Positions 48,801 to 58,685 of a DNA stretch of 64,000 nt are shown here, one piece after another (within the stretch, counting starts at the first letter, position 1; each line of letters begins with the position of its first letter). The notes under the pieces were generated by a model. The model was not told where the DNA came from, did no database searches, and worked only from the letters and a program-made list of their open reading frames with translations. Location of the stretch: positions 11,160,001-11,224,000 of the forward strand of contig NC_091054.1 of NCBI RefSeq assembly GCF_963966145.1, written 5' to 3'. The stretch comes from Tenebrio molitor (Eukaryota; Arthropoda; Insecta; Coleoptera; Tenebrionidae). The position numbers were made by a program, and so were the translations under genes.

Positions 48801-50320
48801 ATTTTCCATTTTGCGTAACACAAGAAGTGCCTCTTATTCCCGGATCAGTATTTATTTATGAATCAATTTCGTACGACCTGACATTGCCAAAAATAGCTTT
48901 TAAATCTCATTTCGTACCGAATAATCTCGTGAGTAGCTCGAGATGTTACAAATATGAAAAAAATATATGTGAGACGGAAGAAGCAGAAATATAAATTAAA
49001 GATTGGGATTCTTGGGAGAGAGCGGGTTTCATGAACGTAAAGCACAGCGTAAACCTGATAATGGGTGGATTAAGCGAAATAATAGGAACAGTCGAAAAAT
49101 CGCGGAGAGAATCGTGGAAATTAAAGCAATGAGGCACGTCCGAGAAAAATGAAGACGAACGCTCCAGAAAACAAATCAACAGATGTTAAATTAAAAGCAG
49201 TGCAGTGGAGCAAGTGGTATAAGTCGACTAATTTGAATTTCCTTGCAGTGACCGTTTCGATTCATCAAAACCCTTTGTTCTATTTGAACCGGCTTTTAAT
49301 AAATTGCAACAAAGTGCCACCTAAATATTCATGATTTTGCGTTGAATATTTATGGAATTAATCAGCCCACGTGAATTCCAGACGGGGGAAAAATTTCTAG
49401 TGTCCTTCCGATAACCCCGGATTGATTCCCGCTGTTTAATAAGGGTCCGGGACGTGACCGCGGTGTAAATAATTAAAGCACCGCTGACGCCAACTGCCCT
49501 TTTTTCTTTATTAATAAACACGCCAAACCCGCGTCGAATGTCAAGTGGTGTCAGTGTAGCGTGCAGGAATTCCCATTTAAGCGGTCCGAAGGGGCGGTCA
49601 GGGCTCCAGGGACCGCCACCACGCACGACTCTACTTTTTTTGATTTTGGGAATTCGCGATTACAATTTTTTTCCCAGACGGGATCCCTTAACAAGGTCTG
49701 TTTACCGGGTCGAACCCCTTTAGAAATAGAAACAAAAAGATCCAATCTCGAATAGGTCTATAATGCTCGCAAAATGGTGAAACTTTTCTCGGAGAAGTGA
49801 ACTCGAATATCTCCGGGAAAAAGTTCCCGGAGCGTCAATGTAAACTTCGTCAAGTAAATTCAATGAGTGTAGATCTTGGGACCGTGATAAAAATACAGGG
49901 CCGGCCTTGTTGGCTTTTACTTTGAAAAAAATCGACGGCGCGAGATGAAAGTGTGTCTTTTGTGGACGGCAGTTTTAAAAGTGCGAATTGCAATTGCTTC
50001 TCAAAGGAGTGTCTCGACAAAGGAAATGTCGCATGTAATTTCCCTCTCGAGAACAGCGCCAATATAAAAGTGGGAAGCTTTGGTGGAAATAAAATCTGTT
50101 TGCCTCCATCAAGGAGGCAGTTATTCTATGCATAAAATCCATCGCGAGACGTCTCGCTGTGCACCTTTCAAAGCACCGTGAAATATTAAAATTTTATTCA
50201 TGTTTTGATACTGTCTGCAGACTTATTTAAGCTCGAACGAGATGTTTTGCGCGCACGATTCGACTTATTTTTAAATTAAACATTTCCGTGTGGAGGAAGA
50301 CGGAAGTTGAGTCGGGTGTA
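45834..50320. other. Mostly unrecognised, no gene seen
   Basis: It includes the MITE at 46086-46471 and a solitary GGCGCCTCCACC motif near 45967. From 46500 to 50300 the sequence is GC-moderate and single-copy-looking with overlapping short frames only. Confidence 0.35.
46086..46471. mobile_element. MITE, TIR CAGGGTGTTTTTTAAATGC
   Basis: The left end CAGGGTATTTTTTAAATGCT is inverted at the right (GCATTTAAAAAACACCCTG) with two or three mismatches. TA precedes the left end; the right flank is AA, a decayed target site. It is 386 bp, non-coding and of the same terminal type as the element at 50477. Confidence 0.7.
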
Positions 50321-51281
50321 CAGCGTGAGCGAAACTCGATGTCTCAGCTCTATTCATCGATTTTTTTTTTTCCCAGAAACATACCTATATTTTGGTATAT
50401 TTAAAAATAGTTCATTTTTCTGAACACATTTTTTAAAGAAAAAAAATTGCTATCTTTTCCCGTTAAAAATTACATACAGGGTGTTTTTTAAAGTTGTGCA
50501 GAAATTTTAATCACGAGCTACTGGCTTCATGTAGAACTCGGAAAAAATATTTTAAAAATTCTATGTCAAAAAATAAAATGAAAATTATTTTTTGAGTTAG
50601 AATTTTTTTTAATTGCTTTTGTCCTGCAACCTCGTAGGTAAAATTTCGGCACACCCTCTATATCATATTTTATAAAATGTACGCCAATGCGAAGTAACCT
50701 ATAGGAAATATTCTTTAAAACAAGGAAACCGCATTGGTGTACGTTTTATAAAACATGATATACAAGGGTGTATTTTTAAAATGTGCGGAAATTTTACCGA
50801 GGTTGTGGAACAACGTAGAAGACTTAAAGCAATTAAAAAAAATTGTAGCTCAAAAAATAAATGTCATTTTATTTTTTGACATAGAATTTTTTAAATATTT
50901 TTTCCGAGTTCTACACGAAGCCAGTAGCTCGTGGTTAAAATTTTTGCACATCTTTCAAAAACACCCTGTATAAGCAAATTTGTAAAAAAAAGTACCTATT
51001 ATCAAAAATTCGCAATCGTCACGATTTAAACAAGATAGCAAATCTTTTTCTTTACCAAATTTGTTCAAAAAAATTATCTCTTTTTAAATATGCCAAAATA
51101 TAGGTGTTTCTGGGAAAAAAAATTCGATGACGTCATTACTTCAGTTTCCAAATATGGAAAAATATGCAAATTTGGTTTAAAATGGACCTTACTCAATCCC
51201 ATGTAAGAACCTCTTCAGATTTTTTGTATCGTCTTTCCTTTTATTTTAATAGAGCTGACACATCGAGTTTCGCTCACCCTG
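50321..51281. mobile_element. Outer TA-flanked MITE, split by an inner MITE
   Basis: CAGCGTGAGCGAAACTCGAT at the left is inverted as ATCGAGTTTCGCTCACCCTG at the right, with TA outside both (50319-50320 and 51282-51283). A second mirrored block (CCCAGAAACATACCTATATT near 50375, inverted near 51100) confirms long arms. Excluding the inner element it is about 470 bp and has no transposase. Confidence 0.82.
50477..50968. mobile_element. Inner palindromic MITE, arms over 200 bp
   Basis: The ends CAGGGTGTTTTTTAAAG and TTTCAAAAACACCCTG are inverted, with TA outside (50475-50476 and 50969-50970). Nearly the whole 492 bp is one imperfect palindrome, centred near 50710 and mirrored through the CGAGCTACTGGCTTC and TGTACGCCAATGCG blocks. 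It inserted into the outer MITE's loop. Confidence 0.85.
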
Positions 51282-51283
51282 TA

Positions 51284-54200
51284 CATTCTTCCGGTGCTGC
51301 GTTAGATTTAACATATCCAAGCGCTTTTAAGAGTATCGGAGTCTTAATTTTCCTTGTGTTTGATCGGATCAGGGGAGGGCCGATCGCTCCCGGGTTAAAC
51401 AATCCGCCCCTGGAGTCGGCTTCTGCCGAACCCTCTGACTAATGGACACCGGTCAGCCGTTAAGGGTAAACAAGCTAAATAAATGGACTACTCGATCAAA
51501 CCCCGGCCACGGCGCTGAATAATCCCGAAAAACCGCCCTTCAACGCAGTTATTAGTTTTCATTAACCGGCCAAGAGTCGCTGAGGACGGCGAAGAGGCTA
51601 ATTGACGGCCGGTCTGGAAGCTTCGATCTCGATTAATAACTTGACCTGGAGTCGATTAAAAAAAATCCGCCGCCTCGTTAGGTCCCGATGAAAAGGACTC
51701 CCATCACAAACAACGACCCAATTCGGGTTCTATCTTCGTGGAACAGGCGACGAACTTGAAACAATGAGCCCATCCGATCGGCTAAGATGGAAAAATCGAG
51801 ACGACGCCCCTGATTAAACTTTAATTAATTCGCCGTTGTAATCGGGAAGCCTCGAGGACCGGTCCTTGTTCGGGGCAAACATGACTGATGTCCTGCAGGC
51901 GACGACGGTCCTCGTGTGCCGGGTCCGTCGAGGAGGACGACCGCAAAGGAGCGGGTTTTTGCAATCTCGTGAAACAGAAGTGCGTAACAATGGCGGCGGG
52001 GGTGCGTTAATTAAACGCGTAATTGTATGGCAGAGGTTTCTCGGAGATTGATCACACTGAAAGCACTTTTTTTCGGAGTTTTATCCAGCGCAAAACCGTC
52101 CTCTTCTCGTCGTTAATAAAAATAATCGCTCTTGTATTTTGTTTCGCTTATTTATTCACATTTTCAAACGAACAAAGATGTAAGAGCTTCAATTAAATCC
52201 TTCAACGGTTTTATTAATATTTGACGACTTAATTTGAAATTTACGCCGTTGTCGTGCCTCAAGACGTAAAATAACAATACTTTGGATTTCTTTTTTTTTT
52301 TGTTTTATGTATTTTAATTAAATTTAATCGGTTGTACGGCTCTAAGACACGGGAATAATTCCAACAGACGCAAAGCATTCAAGGGAAGATATAAAAAGAT
52401 GTCTGTAAAACCGTATCTCATTTGCTCAGTGGCGTGGAATTAATAATATTTGCTAAGATAAACTGGTAGCCGTAGTTCTGTGTCACTGATAAAGATATAT
52501 TTCGTATAATTTCGTCTGTATTCCCGAGAGAAATTATTCCAGATGCATTTCGACGTGTTTCGATTATAAAATATTATTAACTTAACAATTTATTTAAATT
52601 AAACTGATCGTAAAGATAAAATCGCTCCGACACAAATATTTCCTAAACTAGATTTTATCACAGTATGATACAGTATGGAACCAAAATGTAGTTCAGTTTT
52701 AGAGAAAATCGTGGATTCATATCTACCGTATTGTCATAATTTCTAAAAACATTATTATAAATTTATGCAATTAATTAATCTAATTCTTTCTTTTCCCTCT
52801 CGAATTATGAGAGGATCTGAATTCTAGTGGTACTTCCGCTGGAGTCTCTAATGCTCTCTAAATCCAATAAAAGTTTATCTCCGCTACTGCAGTATTTTTT
52901 TTTTTTTTTGAGTGCATAATTGACTCTCGGAACACCGTATTTGTCCGTTTAGGTGGGTCGACGCTACCATTAGCCGAAATGACAAAATCCAAACAAAAAT
53001 AACACAATCGTAAATTTTTAATTAACCGCCCCGTAACGCTGCGCTCGCCCCGCCCCCGAACGTTTTGTTTACGTAAACATTTCGCGATAAAAACCGGAAT
53101 CAATAATGGCGAATCTAAAAATCGTCGTATTTTCGACGATTCACCTTTGCACGCGCAACTCTGTCTGCCGGAGATAAGCACGGATTTATGATAATGAGGT
53201 CCGGAAGAGCCCACTTATTTTTTGCTACAATTATGAATAGACGGTTAAGATAAGGCCGTTAATTAGTCTGAGAAAATTGGTTGCGTATCTTTGTCAGTTC
53301 CGGAAGATTTACCGGCGGAATGTTTAGTTTTTCAGTGAGTCCGACAGTTGTTGTTAGAGTTTGACGTTTTGGTCCGGAATTAATCCGGGGGACGTTTCGT
53401 TCCCTTGTACACATTTGTCCGGAGGCGAAAAAAGGAGCGGTTCGACAGGCGGTTTCGATTGAGGAGTGAATTTTTCCGCAATAATCAGTGCTACCAATCT
53501 CGTTATTGACTCTCCGAATTTCATCCGTTAAGCGCGCGATGCCGGAGCTTTATCTCTCTTATTTCATGGTTTATATTGGTAAAGTTGGGCGAAGTTTGCG
53601 CTTAGAATTCCGTTCGAAAATTGTTTTATATTAGTTTCACTTTGAAAAGGGCCCGGCGAGATCTCGTCGGCCATAACACGAAGCGACGGTAGTTTTATCG
53701 TGTTCGTTTTTTTTTTCTTTGTTAACTATTCCGAATCGAATTATTTTAATTAAGAGTTGTACAAACGTTAATTAGCGGAAGTGGCTTATCTGTAGTCTAG
53801 GAGTGCGGTCATTTGTGAGTGCTTATCTTGTTACTCCCGACCCCCGAACAGTCTCGTCGTAGTTAGACGGAGTGTATGAGCCTTGATTCACTTACAAAAC
53901 TTTAACTGCCGACATGATATCTCTAACGCGGCGCATCGCTTTGAATTTATAATGATAATAGAGTTCTAAACTAATTGGGGAATCAATCCTGGGACTGATG
54001 CGACTGCATTAGCCAAAAATCTACTTAGGGAAACTTTAATGCTCGCCTTGTTTGCACTTCAATTTTCTTCGGATGCACTTTGCCGAAATGGGGGCTAACA
54101 AAAACGACTTTAGACCAAAGCGATTCATCAACAATTTGCCAACGAAGCGGCAGATTAAGCAACAGATTGGAACAAAAACCCAACTTATTGGCAAGAACAA

Positions 54201-54289
54201 TTTGTGACAGATCGTAAATCCACCGTTGCACCAATTGAATATTTTTTAAAATATGAATATATGATTAAATATGATATCTGTGGGGCCCT
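51284..54289. other. Unrecognised, no gene seen
   Basis: GC-moderate, CpG-containing DNA without element termini or recognisable frames. There is a T-run near 52895. The stretch could hold host regulatory sequence, but nothing visible proves it. Confidence 0.35.
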
Positions 54290-54790
54290 TTGAGCTACGT
54301 CAAGTCCAACCCTGTTTATAATAGAGTTAATTATGACGAATCGAATGCAATAAATCGCATTACCCTATCTCTAGCACTAGTTGAGGAAACTGCAACAATA
54401 TTTTGCAAAAATGGTGGATGCGCCGGGAGATTTTTTACTAAAAATTTTAGTTTCTCTATCATGGTTTATAAGTCTATAGGTAGATAAATCAAAAAACTGC
54501 GTTTTATAAATTTAATTGGAACGAATTAATTGCAAAAAACCGCACGGACCTATCTTTAGCAATAGTTGAGAAAATAGCAAGAATATATTTTGCTAAATGG
54601 TGGATGCGCCGGGAAAATTTTTCATTAAACGTGGCTACATCTCTGCAATCATTTGAGTTAGAGTTGATCTAAAGATCGCATCTTGCACACTTTATTGTGA
54701 CCAATCGACTGCAAGAACTACAAAACTCTTATGACTAGCAGTAGCTGAGAAAACTGCAAAAATATCTTTTTTGAACTCACTAACTTCAAA
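54290..54790 (+). repeat. Trimeric repeat block 1 (A-B-C, about 180 bp each)
   Basis: Three related units start their cores at about 54362, 54548 and 54727. Each has a CTAGCA(A/C/G)TAG(T/C)TGAG core. Units A and B continue to a GGTGGATGCGCCGGGA motif; unit C lacks it. A, B and C are distinguishable by internal bases and keep this order in all four blocks. Confidence 0.72.
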
Positions 54791-54791
54791 A

Positions 54792-55237
54792 TAAAGTAAC
54801 GCTTAAGGTATAAGATTATATGGCCCTTTAAAAGTATTTGACCGAAGATAAACGTCCCTTTTGTCACAATTGCAGTAGGCGGTCAGCCCAACCATAAATC
54901 ATGCTTCAAGCAATTCTCTGTTGTGAATTCCAGAGCCGGCCTCAAAACAAATGCGTACGGACGAAATTATATTTATTTATTAAATATAGAATACTATTAC
55001 AAATCATTTTTACTGTTTTCAAGACTCAAAGTACTAAAGGGAATTTCGTTACAATAACAAAATGTAGAATAAATATCAAAAACATGTTCTATCACAAATT
55101 TTTAATCCCTGCCCTGAACGAAAGAAAAGGGATGCAGCTGCACGAGCCGAGACAACCATCTTAACGCCAATATTGGTTTCCATTATTGGGATAATTTTAG
55201 TGCTGCCATATAATCTTATACCTTAAGCGTCACTTTA
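54792..55237. mobile_element. TIR element with CTTAAGGTATAAGATTATATGGC arms
   Basis: AACGCTTAAGGTATAAGATT near the left edge is inverted as AATCTTATACCTTAAGCGTC at the right, with AAAGT outside both. TTAA within the arms might suggest a piggyBac-like origin, but the repeat extends beyond it, so the family is open. It lies between repeat block 1 and the linker module. Confidence 0.55.
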
Positions 55238-55589
55238 CATTTCGGGGCCGCAACAGTTAACCGCTAACGTAGATTTCGCGCACTAGTGCTTCAAAATCAT
55301 CTAAAAAGGATTGGCCTTTTGTATTCTGAAAATAATTTGACTTGATAATAAAAAAATCTGGTTTAAAAAACGTCATTTCTCCAACTTGGATGTGGAAAAT
55401 TTCGAAAGAATGAAAATACATTGCTATTAATTCGATTGACACTTGGGAAAGCGCGATCTATTCACTAAATAGGGAACTATTGGGTAATAATTTAAAAATG
55501 CTAATGTTTGTTTCAAAAAATATTGTACAAACCTCGATGCGCAAAGACGTTCCGGCACATTCGCGCAAATGAAGCACTCGCTAAAAGAT

Positions 55590-56225
55590 GATTTTACGTA
55601 CTGTTGGTCTGTTTAGTAAGTTAACAGCGAAAGTGATAAATAAATGTCTAATACGCCGCCTGACATCGCAGATGATAATCGCAATAATTGTCCTGTCACC
55701 ATAATTTATGTAAATAACTACAGTACCTATTGCAAATAGTAAATTTCTTGTTTTGTTGGCAAGCTGATAAAAAATACTATAAAAAAACTGTTAATATCTA
55801 TTAATGAATTTACCTATTTGAAAAATGTAGGTACAAAATAAATTTGTAATTTTTCAATGATGTCTTTTGCTTTGTAGTTGGTGCGATCGCCTAAAAAATT
55901 TAATGTGCACCTCCGCCAAAATGTACTATCGGTGGACATTAAAAGCTGGGACATCCAAAATTTGCTCATTGTGTCTCAGACTTTTGAATTGTCACTCAAA
56001 ATTAAAATTGTCATTAAAGAACTGAACTTTAACTTGATGTTTTTGACAATATGTCATAATTTTCATAACCTTATTTGTAAAAAGCCAAATTTACAAAATG
56101 TATATTTTTGAATTTTGACTTTATACAAATTTGATGTTTGTCCCAGTTTTTTATGTCCACCGATAGTACCTTTTGTCCTCTCCTATTTTCAAACCTCGGC
56201 TGCGCCTCGGCTAGAAATTCCAGAC
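55590..56225 (+). repeat. Linker module, copy 1
   Basis: It contains GTTGGTCTGTTTAGTAAGTT, GTCTAATACGCCGCC, CAAGCTGATAAAAAATACTA and CCTCGGCTGCGCCTCGGCT in order. The same series occurs at about 60840-61195 and, in part, at 56855-56895. It connects the trimeric blocks into a larger complex repeat. A 241-bp MITE is inserted in this copy. Confidence 0.7.
55926..56166. mobile_element. TA-flanked MITE in linker copy 1
   Basis: CTATCGGTGGACATTAAAAG is inverted as TTTTATGTCCACCGATAG, with TA outside (55924-55925 and 56167-56168). The paralogous linker near 61130-61145 reads straight through this position, giving an empty-site comparison. Confidence 0.85.
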
Positions 56226-56279
56226 TAGAACAAAAAAAAAAGCACTTTTTGACCTTGATACATAAATAACTATTTTGTT

Positions 56280-56790
56280 GAAACATTTGATTTCTCCGTT
56301 ATCGTTCAGGTTAAGTGGAATCTAAAAACTGTGCTTTTTGGATTTGAATATGACGAATCTAGCACCATCTCTAGCACCAGTTGAGAAAACTGCACCAAAG
56401 GTTTGCAAAGATGGTGGATGCGCCGGGATATTTTTACTAAAAATTATAGTTTCTCTGTCATCGTTCAAGGTAGATAAATCTAAAAACTGCGTTTTATAAA
56501 TTTAATTGGGACGAATCGATCGCAAAAAACCGCACGGATCTATCTCTAGCAACAGTTGAGAAAATAGCAAAAATATGTTTTGCAAAATAGTGGATGCGCC
56601 GGGATATTTTTTCACGAAACGTGGCTACAACTCTATAAGCGTTTGAGCTAGATTTATTCTAAAAATTGCATCTTGCAGACTCTATTGTGACAAATCGAAC
56701 GCAAGAACTACAAAACTCTTATCGCTAGCAGTAGCCGAGAAAACTGCTAAAATATCTTTTTTAAGCATCCTTAATGAAAAAGGTAATTTT
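56280..56790 (+). repeat. Trimeric repeat block 2
   Basis: Unit cores lie at about 56376, 56545 and 56728, in the same A-B-C order as block 1 and with the GGTGGATGCGCCGGGA and GTGGATGCGCCGGGA motifs in the first two. The linker-like sequence that follows is interrupted by the copia element. Confidence 0.72.
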
Positions 56791-56924
56791 ACGTACTCCC
56801 ATGAGCACAAGAAGTAACTCTTTTTCGTACGCACTTTTTCGGAGCATGGACCGTAGGGCCATTTGTTGGTCTGTTTAATAAGTTAACAACGAAACCGACA
56901 AAACCGAGTAAACCGACTGAAAAC

Positions 56925-57048
56925 TGTTGAGAAAGGCAATTAAAGTAGGTTTATATTGTGTTTTGTTTTAGTCTCTAAGGTTTCTATGTACAACAAAAAA
57001 TAACAATTAATTAAAATAAAACCTTTTCAAGAGTTCACACTCACAACA
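56925..57048 (+). repeat. Copia 5' LTR
   Basis: 124 bp, beginning TGTTGAG and ending CACAACA, identical to the 3' LTR at 60640-60763. Confidence 0.93.
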
Positions 57049-57062
57049 GGTTATGGGCCCAG
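57049..57062 (+). other. Copia primer binding site, initiator tRNA-Met half molecule
   Basis: GGTTATGGGCCCAG directly follows the LTR. It is complementary to the anticodon arm of insect initiator tRNA-Met (CTGGGCCCATAACC), not to its 3' end. This is the half-tRNA priming known from Drosophila copia. Confidence 0.88.
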
Positions 57063-57146
57063 TGAGCGCAGTTCGCGACGAGTAATAAGAGTCATAAGTA
57101 AATTAACGAACTTAAAAATACGCGTAATTTGTTCTAACAACGTTCG

Positions 57147-58685
57147 ATGGCCGACGACAAGAATAAGGTCCCTCTCTTCGACGGATCGAATTTTTCGAAT
57201 TGGAAATTCCGCATGGAGACTCTGCTTGATGAACTCGACCTCCTGGACATCCTGGAAACACCGATGAATGCATCAGTGGAAGCCGTTGATGCCTCAGATA
57301 TCACGGCACAAGATAAAGTAAAAAAGAAGGAGCAACTAAAGAAAAGGGATAAGAAGTGCAAGTCCCAGATTGTCCAACGAGTGGCCGACAGTCACTTGGA
57401 ATATGTAAAGGACAAGGAAACTGCATTTGAAATTTGGACGGAACTGACAAATACATTTGAACGTCAAGGTTTGGCAGGTCAGTTACTACTACGAAAAGAG
57501 CTTCTGTTGATGAAATATAGCCCCGCGAAGGAAACGTTGGAGGCTCATTTTCTCAAATTTGATCGAGTCATGCGTGATCTACGATCGACTGGTGCCAAGA
57601 TGGAGGAACAAGACATCGTGTGCCATTTGCTCTTAACGATGCCTGGTGAATACGACTCCGTCGTCACGGCCCTGGAGACGCTCAGTTCAGAAAAACTCAC
57701 CATGAGCTTTGTGAGGACTCGTCTGCGCGACGAGGACATGAAACGGGAAGGCAAGCAGCGGAAAAGCAAGAATGAAACGCAGCCACCTTTGGCTTTTGCC
57801 ACACCGGAAGGAACGAAACAGAAATGGAAAAATGAACGAAGATGTCACAATTGTGGAAAATATGGTCATTATCGTTCAGAATGTAGACTAAATAAATCAA
57901 GAAGTGAACATCAACAAAAACAATTCAAAAGTAGGAATGCTAACGTAGCTACAAACAGTGCGTCAGATGAAGGCGAAAGTGAATTCTCAAATGAACACAG
58001 TTTCTCGGCTTACCTGAGTGGAAATGTGAAAAGCACGGTTTGGTGCCTTGACTCGGGAGCGTCCGAACATCTGGTAAAAAATGGCAACCATGTCAGTAAT
58101 ATACAGAAACTGGATCATCCTGTGTGCATTAAAATTGCCAAATCAGGTGTCACACTCAAAGCGGAAACATTTGGAGAATTTCGAGGCAAATCTGTTGTTG
58201 GAAATAAAGTCTACAATATTTATATTTCAAAAGTCCTTATCGTTCCAGGATTAGAAATCAATCTGTTATCAGTGCGGAAACTTGAGATGCAAGGACTTGC
58301 TGTTGTCTTTAAGCAAGGTTGCGGACGGATTCTCAAGGGAGACAAAATTATTGGTGTCGCACAATGCAAGAACAAACTGTACGAGCTCAAACTTCAGGAA
58401 AATGTTGAGGTGGCAAATCTCAGCAAGACTGACGGAAGTGGGAAACTTTGGCACCACAGGCTCGGGCATATAGGAAACAGCAAACTGCAAAAACTGTCAC
58501 AGATTGTGGACGGGGTGACGATCTCTGCGAAGAATGCTGAAACTTCACCGTGTGACGTATGTGTAGGTGGAAAGCAAACGAAACTCCAGCACAAGGAAAA
58601 ACGACCACGAACAAATAGACCACTGGAACTTGTACACAGTGATCTACTTGGACCTGTCACTCCAGAATCTCACAACAGGTCGTAG
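57147..58685 (+). CDS. Copia gag-protease and start of integrase
   Basis: 512 codons from ATG, about 100 bp after the LTR. Residues 1-200 form the UBN2-type gag (LFDGSNFSNWKFRMETLLDE). The CCHC zinc knuckle is C233-C236-H241-C246 (CHNCGKYGHYRSEC) and binds RNA. The aspartic protease site is D302-S-G (CLDSGASEHLV). The GAG_pre-integrase zinc-binding residues are H437, H441, C469 and C472. The integrase core begins at LELVHSDLLGP with the first catalytic Asp (D499), then stops (TAG 58683-58685) at the deletion junction after PESHN. Gag and protease look intact and could form particles; integrase cannot be made. It overlaps the next frame by a few bases. Confidence 0.92.
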   Translation: MADDKNKVPLFDGSNFSNWKFRMETLLDELDLLDILETPMNASVEAVDASDITAQDKVKKKEQLKKRDKKCKSQIVQRVADSHLEYVKDKETAFEIWTELTNTFERQGLAGQLLLRKELLLMKYSPAKETLEAHFLKFDRVMRDLRSTGAKMEEQDIVCHLLLTMPGEYDSVVTALETLSSEKLTMSFVRTRLRDEDMKREGKQRKSKNETQPPLAFATPEGTKQKWKNERRCHNCGKYGHYRSECRLNKSRSEHQQKQFKSRNANVATNSASDEGESEFSNEHSFSAYLSGNVKSTVWCLDSGASEHLVKNGNHVSNIQKLDHPVCIKIAKSGVTLKAETFGEFRGKSVVGNKVYNIYISKVLIVPGLEINLLSVRKLEMQGLAVVFKQGCGRILKGDKIIGVAQCKNKLYELKLQENVEVANLSKTDGSGKLWHHRLGHIGNSKLQKLSQIVDGVTISAKNAETSPCDVCVGGKQTKLQHKEKRPRTNRPLELVHSDLLGPVTPESHNRS

